This document shows positions 56,790 through 64,000 of a stretch of DNA of 64,000 bases, in pieces; within the stretch, counting starts at the first letter, position 1, and every line of letters starts with the position of its first letter. The notes beneath the pieces were generated by a model. The model did no database searches, was not told the origin of the DNA, and saw only the letters and a program-made list of their open reading frames with translations. A program made the position numbers and the translations under genes. The DNA is taken from contig OX419759.1 in assembly GCA_948567375.1 (NCBI GenBank), positions 40,773,493 to 40,837,492 on the forward strand, given 5' to 3'. Source of the DNA: Lunularia cruciata. Taxonomy: Eukaryota; Streptophyta; Marchantiopsida; Lunulariales; Lunulariaceae.

Positions 56790-58050
56790 AAAGCAGAGTA
56801 GATCATAAAAGTGAGATAATTCTTGGGAAGACACCTCCTTGTAGGGCCTCATATTGACTATCACCTCATGAGTTGGAGGGACGTAAGGCTCAAATCAAGG
56901 ATATATTTCATCAATGGTTTAACCAACCCAACGTATCACCATATGAGGCTCTTGTCTTGTTTGTGAAGAAAAAAGATGGTACAATGCACATGTGCATTGA
57001 CTATTGGGGCCTAAATCAACAAATAGTGAAGAAAAATACCCCTTCCTTTGCATGGATGACCTATTTGATCAACTCAATTGGGCAAAACACTTCACCAAAC
57101 TTGGCCTACGGAGTGGTTACAACTAAATCTGAAGTGAGTAGAAAGAAGTCCATAAAATTGTCTTTCAAAGTACCTACTGATGCCGTTTGGCATCACCAAT
57201 GCACCCACCATTTTCATGAGTTTGATGAATGATATATTTTGTCCATACTTGGATACATCTATTATCATTTTCTTAGATGACATCCTTGTCTACAGTAGGA
57301 CAAAGATGGAACACATGCAACATTAGCGAGAAGTACTCCACATTCTATGACAAAATTAGTTGTAAGAAAAATCTTGAAGTGCAAATTTGGCAAGGTTGAA
57401 GTAGAATACTTGGAGCATAGAGTAAGTGAAGAAGGTATCCAAGTGTTAATAGATAAAATAGAGGTTATTTAGAAATAGAGCGCTCCAAAAGATAAAACTC
57501 AACTCAAGAGTTTCTTGGGATTGATATGGTTTTATCATCAATTTGTCAAGGACTTCTCCAAGGTTACACAACCTCCAGCAACACTACTTGGCAAGGAGAA
57601 GAAGTGGATGTAGGGAGTTGCTCAAGAATTGGCCTTTTAGGAATTGAAAGATGCATTACTACATGCACCAATCTTGAAATGGTATGACCCAAAACATCCA
57701 ATCAACCTGACTACAATGCATCAAGCGTAGAAATAAGAGCAGTCCTACAACAAGAGTAGCATGATGGATGACACTCCATTACATATTTCCAAAATTGTTA
57801 CCAACAGAATGCAACTATCACACCACCAAGTAAGAAGAGTTGACCATTTTCCTTGCAACCAAGCATTTGAAGCACTATCTTAGCAAGAAGACATTTATAG
57901 TAGAGATAGACCACAAACCTCTAGTCTATTATGAGACACAAAAAGATCTATCTTGTCAACAGATTTGGTGGGCAGAGTGGAGACAAAGGTTCAACATGAT
58001 AATCACATATGTGGAAGGTAAGAAGCAACTTGCAGATGCATTCACCTAAA
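56790..58050 (+). pseudogene. pol: Reverse transcriptase and RNase H of element G
   Basis: RT: frame 56873-57232 has [15 protein letters not shown] and [11 protein letters not shown]. The catalytic IFLDDIL is at 57267-57287, then KCKFGKVEVEYLEHRV (57368-57420) and FLGLIWFYHQFVKDFSKV (near 57510-57565). RNase H: frame 57840-58049 with KHYLSKKTFIVEIDHKPL and FNMIITYVEGKKQLADAF, the end of the domain. Stops are few for this window. Confidence 0.85.
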
Positions 58051-59305
58051 TGCTTAAGGCAAATAATTTGGTGGTAGAGGTCAAGATGAACCCTAAGTTT
58101 TGGCCAAGGATTCTTGCTGCTATGAAAATTGACCCAAAGATTGTAGGAGCTCAATCATCCAAAGGCATCACTAGTATCCACAAACTCACTTTCCAAGATG
58201 GTAGGTTATGGATCTTAGATGACACGGATATTAGAACCACCACCAACGGAATGTCATGATTCCATCATTATAGGTCACGTTGGAGTGGACAAGACCTTGG
58301 ATGTAGCCATATATCATTACTATTAGCCCAAGATAAGCAACAATGTGATGAAGTATGTTCAAAGCTGCCTACTTTGTCAACAAAATAAAACTTCTAATCA
58401 AGCTCCCACATGACTCTTTCAACCTCTTCCTACTCTTACATAACTTTGGGAACAGGTAAGCATGGATCTGGTTTGTGAATTGCCCAAGACCACCTTAGGG
58501 TTTGACTCCATAGTAGTCTTTGTTGAACACCTTAGAAAACTGATTCATGTGTCTCCTACCACCATGATTGCTCCACAATTAGCTCAATTGTACTTAGGTG
58601 CAATCTTTTCTCACCATGGATTTTCTGAAGTGCTCATCACTAATAGAGGTACTCAATTCACCAATTTATTTTGAAGAACACTATTTTGTTTCTTCAAAAC
58701 CAAATTGGCCATGTCCATGGCTTACCATCCATAGACTGATGGACAAATAGAGTAGGCTAATTGCACTATCAAAACATGCTCCATGGCTTCACCTTAGAGG
58801 AGCAAGAAAGGTGGGATACCTTACTCTCATTGGCAGAATTTACGTACAACAATTCTGTGAATACATCCACATAGGCCACACCATTCTTCCTCATGTATGG
58901 AGAGCATCCTTTCACACTATTGAGCTTGATGAAGATCCACCCGGTAGATACCAAGGTGGATGCCATCAATATTTTTTGTTTCCAGACTCCAACAAGGAGT
59001 GGAGAATGCCAAACACATGTTGTAGATTGCCCAAAATCCACAAAAAAAATATACAAATGCACATCACTAGCACATGGAGTTTTATGTTGGGGATCAAGTC
59101 TGGTTGTCAATAACCAATCTCACATTAGTTGGCCCTTGCAAGTTCAGACCTTGTTTTATTGGGCTTCCTTTGTTGACTTGGTGTAGTCACCTATCCCCTT
59201 GAGCTACTGGCACACATCAAGATCCATCCAATCTTCCATGTTTCCTTACTACAAAATATGCATCCCTACCACCCCACTTTTCTTTCATCCAAGAAATTCT
59301 ACCTT
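58051..59305 (+). pseudogene. Integrase of element G
   Basis: The zinc finger region ends with VQSCLLCQQNK near 58350-58385. In the core, the first Asp is at 58465 (MDLVCELPK), the second catalytic position reads ITNRGTQF with Asn for Asp at 58642, and the Glu is kept at 58750 (DGQIE, followed by a stop). The C-terminal part carries DQVWLSITNLTLVGPC near 59090-59140. It would have inserted the element, but the DDE triad is broken. Confidence 0.8.
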
Positions 59306-59495
59306 GTCCAACACTCATTGATGACACGGAGAAATATGAAGTCGAATGTATTCTCCAAAAATGAATAAGTTGTACTCATCATCCGCATGTGGAATATCTT
59401 GTACATTGGAGAGTGTACCAACTATATGAAGCAACATGGGAGCCAACAACCAACTTGACCAATGCACCAATATTAGTGAAATCTTTTGAGCAATA
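59306..59495 (+). pseudogene. Chromodomain of element G
   Basis: The segments EKYEVECILQK (near 59329-59361), HVEYLVHWRVY (59387-59420) and EATWEP (near 59427-59445) line up with the chromodomain, including its aromatic cage positions Tyr, Trp and the acidic-aromatic EATWE end. Chromodomains bind methylated histone H3 and steer chromovirus integration to heterochromatin. The reading needs frame changes. Confidence 0.75.
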
Positions 59496-59521
59496 GCTTT
59501 ACAACAAGGATATTGCATCTT

Positions 59522-59535
59522 AAAAGGGAGAGATT
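59522..59535 (+). other. Polypurine tract of element G
   Basis: AAAAGGGAGAGATT adjacent to the LTR start. Confidence 0.8.
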
Positions 59536-60281
59536 TGTAATACCAATAGCTAGACATATTATCTTCACATTAAAATTGACATGATAACATCTAGAAGGAT
59601 GTTATGTATGATGTGTTAGATAGATTAGATAGATCTATCGCCAAAAGAGTACTTCTACTAATAAAGCAGGAGCCAAAAATAGCTTAGAATTGTAATACCA
59701 ATAGCTAGGCATAATATCCAAAGGTGAAAATTGGCTTGGTAACATCTTGAAGGATATTATAGATAATAGACTAAGTATATCAGATAGAAGTATCACAAAA
59801 AGATTATTTCTACTAATAGAGCAAGAATCAAAAATAGTCTAAACTTGAGCCAATTTTGGACACCTAAATGGATGAATTAGACTTGAAAATGTGCAGATTC
59901 CTCTCTCAAGGAAAGAATAGGTTGGCCTTCCCTCCTCCTTATTTGTCTCATCAAGAGCTTTCCAATGGTACCTCGCCAACGTGATTTTGAGATTCCTTAC
60001 ATGAAGATTCCCTAAGATTCCTTCTTGTCAAAAGCTTGTTTAACCAACTAGATAGAACCAAAACCAACATGTCACCTATGGATGTAACTAATCTAAGGGA
60101 AGAGCTCACTGCCATGTCACCAATCTATGTATTTAATCCAAAGGTGGAGCTTTTTTTGAGGAAATCTCTTTGTTATATAATAGAGATTGTGCTCCTTTGG
60201 GGCATTGCATTATTGAGTATGAAGCTTGTGTGTTCTTCTTATGTGTTTTTCTTAAGGTCTCATATCCTCAAAAGATTAAAA
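59536..60281 (+). repeat. 3' LTR of element G with a partial tandem copy
   Basis: 59536-59690 is the first 155 bases of the LTR (TGTAATACCAATAGC and following). A full LTR begins again at 59691 with the same 15 bases and runs to 60276-60281. Only the first copy is next to the polypurine tract. Confidence 0.75.
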
Positions 60282-60371
60282 TGTGTTAGTGTTGTTATTC
60301 TTGTGCTAGCCATTACTACACCTCCCCATGTGAGGCCACCTAGAGCGGCTCGGGATACACCATACTTGGTG
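60282..60371. other. Short spacer between element G and LTR J
   Basis: No feature recognised. Confidence 0.4.
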
Positions 60372-60786
60372 TGTTATCTATAAAAGACCAAGCCCGAGGA
60401 GAGAAATAGGAGAATGGAAACTCACATTCGGACACTTGAATGTGGGAAAACTCCAAACGTCTAGCATGAGCTTTAGCTTTGGTATTTATAGATATCATAC
60501 AAGGCACTTGAGAAGCTTCTCAAGAGGCTTCCTTGAGCCGCTTTCTTAGAGTGCAAGCCAAGTTAACAAGGAAGCTTCTTAAGAAGCTTTCTTCTAGAAC
60601 CTACCTACTTGGCATGCAGGCTAAGCTAGCTAAGCTTCTAGAAGCTATTTGCTTGGGTTTCAAGTTAAGCTAGTCGAGAAGCTTCCCAAGAAGCTTCCTA
60701 GACTTTTGGAATATTTTGGGCTAATTTGGCTTATTCTCTACTTTGTTAGCTTTACTAACTACGTTGCTAAACTCCATATTGTTACA
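60372..60786 (-). repeat. A-family LTR (J), solo or 3' LTR
   Basis: Matches the A-family LTR over its length (GAGGAGAGAAATAGGAGAAT, TTTGGTATTTATAGA, AAGCTTC words). It ends, in plus sense, ATATTGTTACA. No primer site lies at the left edge. To the right, 60795-60850 faintly resembles the antisense frame beside the 3' LTR of A (RIHKNFD for RIHFPKD), so J may be a 3' LTR. Confidence 0.65.
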
Positions 60787-61499
60787 TCATTGATGCTTTA
60801 CCTCGCAAGGGATAAAGACCCATGTGAGAAGGATTCACAAGAACTTTGATTGGACCATTTAGGATGCTCACGTGAGACAAGTGACAACAATGACACTTGG
60901 GATTATGCACGCTTCCTCTATCCCTTTGTAGACTATTCTAGGGATACCGATCAAGTCGTGGGAGTGGTTAGCTTCTCAAGCAAATTGCATTTTTGGGTTA
61001 TTGAAGATTAGTTTTCCATGTGCATATTTATTCCATAGGCTACCATGTACACACCATGATGAGGCTAGATAGGCTTTTTGCCTACCACTTGATTGTTTGG
61101 CATGTGATCCCTTGGATGAGTTAGCATTGTTCCTATTCCTCTTACTCCTTTGATGGTGTTTTTGTTGTACTAGAGAGGGATGTATGGAGCATAGAGAGGT
61201 GGTTGCTAGATTTTGTCAATTTTGAGTGGGGGATTGGGCAGCCCTACATGAGGATTCTATAAGGGCTACACGTGTTAGGAGATAGGTTCTACTACATGAT
61301 ACCATAGAGTCCACTCGATTAAGATAGTGTAGAATATTGGGTTAGGCGGGAGAGTTTAGCAACACAAGCGTTACATCCTTTGTCTATGGCTAGTCCTACT
61401 GATGAGACTATCTTTTTCCTACACTCACTACATCTTGTGGTAGGAGAAGGATTGCCACTAAAGGTCTTAGATTATCAGTCTTTATGTCTTGATAGGTCA
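60787..61499 (+). other. Possible upstream part of RT element K
   Basis: Coding-like plus-strand stretches (for example 61380-61583) but no domain that I can name before about 61520. Confidence 0.3.
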
Positions 61500-63830
61500 C
61501 TTTTTGCACAAGCATTGTACACTACCCCTTGCCTTTCCTGCGGAGGCTTGTCAGAGAAGGTATATGAGCATCTTAGAGATTGATTTAAGGCAAATGATCC
61601 TTCTAGTAGTTTTATTGAGTTGTTTCAGGTCATTGAAATAGTAGCAAAAGGAGATATTCATATATTTGTTAGTTGTGCATTAGGTGCTAGTTGACTTCTC
61701 ATGTTGGAGAAGGACAAAAGGAGCATTAGACTGATTGTTATTGGAGAGATCTTTTTGCATTTAGTCAGCTCCACCATTGTCCTTTATCATCTTCCTCACT
61801 TTTGATAGCACCTCATTCTACATCAATTTGGAGTAGCTACTTTTGGAGGATGTGAGGCTATATTTCTTGGCATTAGGGCACTCCTATAGACCCATCCATA
61901 GTGGATCGTCTTACATGTGGATGTTGAGAATGCTTTTAATAGCATCTCACTAGCATCCATCTTTAGAGAGCTTAGGAAGGCTGTTGGATCCTTGGCAAGT
62001 CTTATTCCTTTTGTGCGGTCTTTTTATTGCTCTCCTACTTCCCTCTACTACCAACACGGTGGTTCATAGGAGAGAGTCATTATCTTGGAGTCAAAATTGT
62101 TGGTACACATCAAGGAGATCCTTTAAGGGGACCCTTATTTTCCATGGCTCACTTTAGAGCTCACTTATCTACTACTTTCACCATGCCATGTTGTGTATTT
62201 CTCTCCTTGGCAAATGATATGCAAATCATGGGCCCTCTAGATCAGATTAGGCAAGCCTTTGACCACTTGAATATTGAGCTACATCTAGTAGGCTTGAGAG
62301 TCAAGGTATCAAAGTGCAAGGCATGGTCCCCTTTAGGTATCCCTCCCCACCTTGAGCTTCCAGAGGATGTATCACTTCTATATATTGACTATGTGTCCTT
62401 GGAGTGTCAATAGGATCTAAGGCTTTTGTCACATGCTTCTTAGATGCTACCCATACATAGGATGTTCTTCATGTGGATGAGCTTCCATTATTAGGAGATC
62501 CATAGAGGGAATTTTGGTATACTCTTCTCTCATATTGCTCATCAATCAACTTACCTCCTCCACATAGTTCCCTCTTCCTTAATCTTCCTATCATGTTTGA
62601 GAACCTTTGATAAGAGGAGTATGGGACTCTTTGGTGATATTATTGGACCATGGACATTTGAGTGTTTGACAAGGGATTTGGCACGTACACAAACATCTCT
62701 ACCAATCTTGTTTGGAGAGGTTGGCTTGCTATCTATGGAGGAGATGGCACTTATAGTAGTTTTGGGTAGTTGTGCTCTCTCGACACCCCTACTTTCCTCT
62801 TCTTTTGTGGTTATTGATAGGCCAGTTTTGGAGACTTATGTGAAAAAGGTAGAGGAGGGATCCTTTTCTCTCCATATGCTATTGCAACAGGCAAGAGATA
62901 GTCTATCCCCGTGGGTTTGCAAGGACCTTCCATCTTTTGTTTCACTATTTTTAGATTGGACTAGAGGTATACAATCTTCCTTGATGGAGTGACAATGTCA
63001 ACATACACTAGTTGACTCTTCCATTCCTCAAGCTACTAAAGCACATCTTTGCTCTTGCTCCGATAAGGGTTTAGGCTCTTGGATCCTAGCTCAATTGTGC
63101 ATTAGGGCATTCCAACTTGCACCAACTACTTTCTCTACAATGATGAGCTTTTGCTTAGGCTTGCTCCACCCATTTGCATCTTCATTACTCACTTGTGAAT
63201 GTGGTTCTACACAAGATGCAACAATGGTCCATATGACATGGTATCCTTTTGGAGGATAGAGGATAGCTACCCATGATGCTATTAGGGACATAGTGTTGGC
63301 TACGATACTAGAGAGTGGATACTTGGCTTGGAGGGAGCATTTGTATGCTTTGCAGATGACACTTGTTAGGGTAGAGTTATACTTGGTCCAAGATGATCAA
63401 GTGATAATAGCGGATGTCGTGGTTACGGACCTTACATGTGATATAATTTTGGAGGGAATGATTACCCATCTCCTTGGATGGCAACGAGTGCAGTAGCAGC
63501 TTGCAAGGTCTCCAAGTATAGGGGTATGCAACAAGGTCACCTCTTTGTTCCTCTAGCCTTGGAGTTATATGGAGCGACAAACATGCCTTTTGACACATTT
63601 GCTAGGGAGTGTGTGAGAGCTTATCATGTTAGGCACCAAAGGCACCACTCTCATTCTCATACTTTGTAGCATAATTTAGATGTGTCTCCATTGTTCTATA
63701 TAGGGCAGTGGTTGGTGCAATCCATAGGAGAGCAATAGCACTAGGTGATGCTTCTTTCAATGCTCCATTTGTTTGTAAACCGGACAACTTGCAAAGCTCA
63801 GATATCTTAAGCGCAGTACGGCAGATTTCT
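61500..63830 (+). pseudogene. Decayed non-LTR reverse transcriptase with C-terminal zinc and nuclease-like region (element K)
   Basis: RT motifs: VDVENAFNSIS near 61917-61950 (motif A, Asp kept), THQGDPLRGPLFSMAHFRA at 62105-62161 (motif B of non-LTR type), and LANDMQIMGP near 62207-62236, where the catalytic Asp pair is Asn-Asp. Then VSKCKAWSPLG. After 63090: CECG at 63194-63205 with a His about eight residues on, ATHDAIRD (63270-63293), and RVELYL followed by IADVVVTD at 63404-63430. That resembles the restriction-like (PD-D/E-x-K) nuclease that follows RT in some non-LTR elements. The terminal reading VLYRAVVGAIHRRAIALGDASF (split by frame) is near 63690-63760. Stops and frameshifts are frequent. 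Confidence 0.65.
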
Positions 63831-64000
63831 CATTATCTACTCTATTGGGGCTTAGCCTTATTTTATCTTTTTTGTCTCACCCTTGTAGCTTGGTGTGGTC
63901 TTCCCATCCTTCGTGTATTATACTCGGCCGCCCTTTTCTCACTAATCGTGTATCACAAGTTCATGTTTATTTTCAACTCCGGATGCCTCATATTGAGAAG
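63831..64000. other. Right edge, no feature recognised
   Basis: Possibly the end of element K or flanking DNA. Confidence 0.3.

Larger units (their letters stand above)
53901..60281 (+). mobile_element. Element G: near-complete chromodomain Ty3/gypsy
   Basis: Plus-strand element with 5' LTR, primer site, gag with zinc knuckle, protease, RT, RNase H, integrase, chromodomain, polypurine tract and 3' LTR (with a partial tandem LTR copy). It is the relative of B and the most complete pol in the window. Possible target duplication TAAAA at 53896-53900 and 60277-60281, in AT-rich sequence and so weak. Numerous stops. Confidence 0.85.

Noticed and set aside
53896-60281. TAAAA as firm target duplication of G
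   Set aside because: The flanks are A/T-rich and the LTR ends are degenerate, so a chance match is likely; kept only as a remark.

Overview
The window looks like nuclear DNA of a plant. It is AT-rich and packed with old, broken LTR retrotransposons, and has one block of plant-type telomere-like repeats (TTTAGGG variants). No intact host gene is recognisable. I cannot name the species. A large repeat-rich genome, possibly of a non-flowering land plant, is an inference. Almost everything readable is retroelement coding sequence broken by stops and frameshifts.

Layout. 1-5000 is low-copy sequence with microsatellites, a candidate promoter near 985-1065, and at most the first codons of one gene running off the left edge. 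5000-7690 is AT-rich with nothing recognisable. 7693-28252 is a three-level nest. Element A is a minus-strand Ty3/gypsy element. It is interrupted by element B, a plus-strand chromodomain gypsy (20154-25540), and by element C, a plus-strand gypsy (8631-18884). C is flanked by an exact 5-bp target duplication. 28253-29702 holds a Copia-like LTR edge and a fragment (F) of another A-family element. 29703-37613 is element D, a minus-strand relative of C. 37640-45829 holds decayed lysine-rich coding sequence I cannot identify, on both strands, ending at an A-family LTR (E2). 47640-48869 is another A-family 5' end (E1). 48870-53900 is low-copy sequence with a strong hairpin, small tandem duplications and a GC-rich minisatellite. 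53901-60281 is element G, a near-complete chromovirus related to B. 60372-60786 is an A-family LTR (J). About 61500-63830 is a decayed non-LTR reverse transcriptase with a C-terminal zinc and nuclease-like region (K).

The main discovery is in C and D. Both carry a cytosine-C5 DNA methyltransferase domain between protease and reverse transcriptase, in the same strand and order. Motif I (LELFGG type), motif IV (Pro-Cys), motif VI (Glu-Asn-Val), and C-terminal motifs IX and X are all visible. C also keeps its 3' end, where the integrase is followed by a PHD finger. The inferred architecture is gag, protease, DNA methyltransferase, RT, RNase H, integrase, PHD. A retrotransposon would then encode both a chromatin-mark writer and a chromatin reader. 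Both copies are dead by nonsense and frameshift, and both have TAG where the conserved Gln of motif IV should be. From memory, methyltransferase-bearing retrotransposons are known in a streptophyte alga and a dinoflagellate. The version here adds a PHD finger and looks plant-resident.

For brevity I use three families: A-family (A, E1, E2, F, J; LTRs rich in the motif AAGCTTC, primer site resembling the initiator Met tRNA complement), chromovirus family (B, G), and methyltransferase family (C, D).
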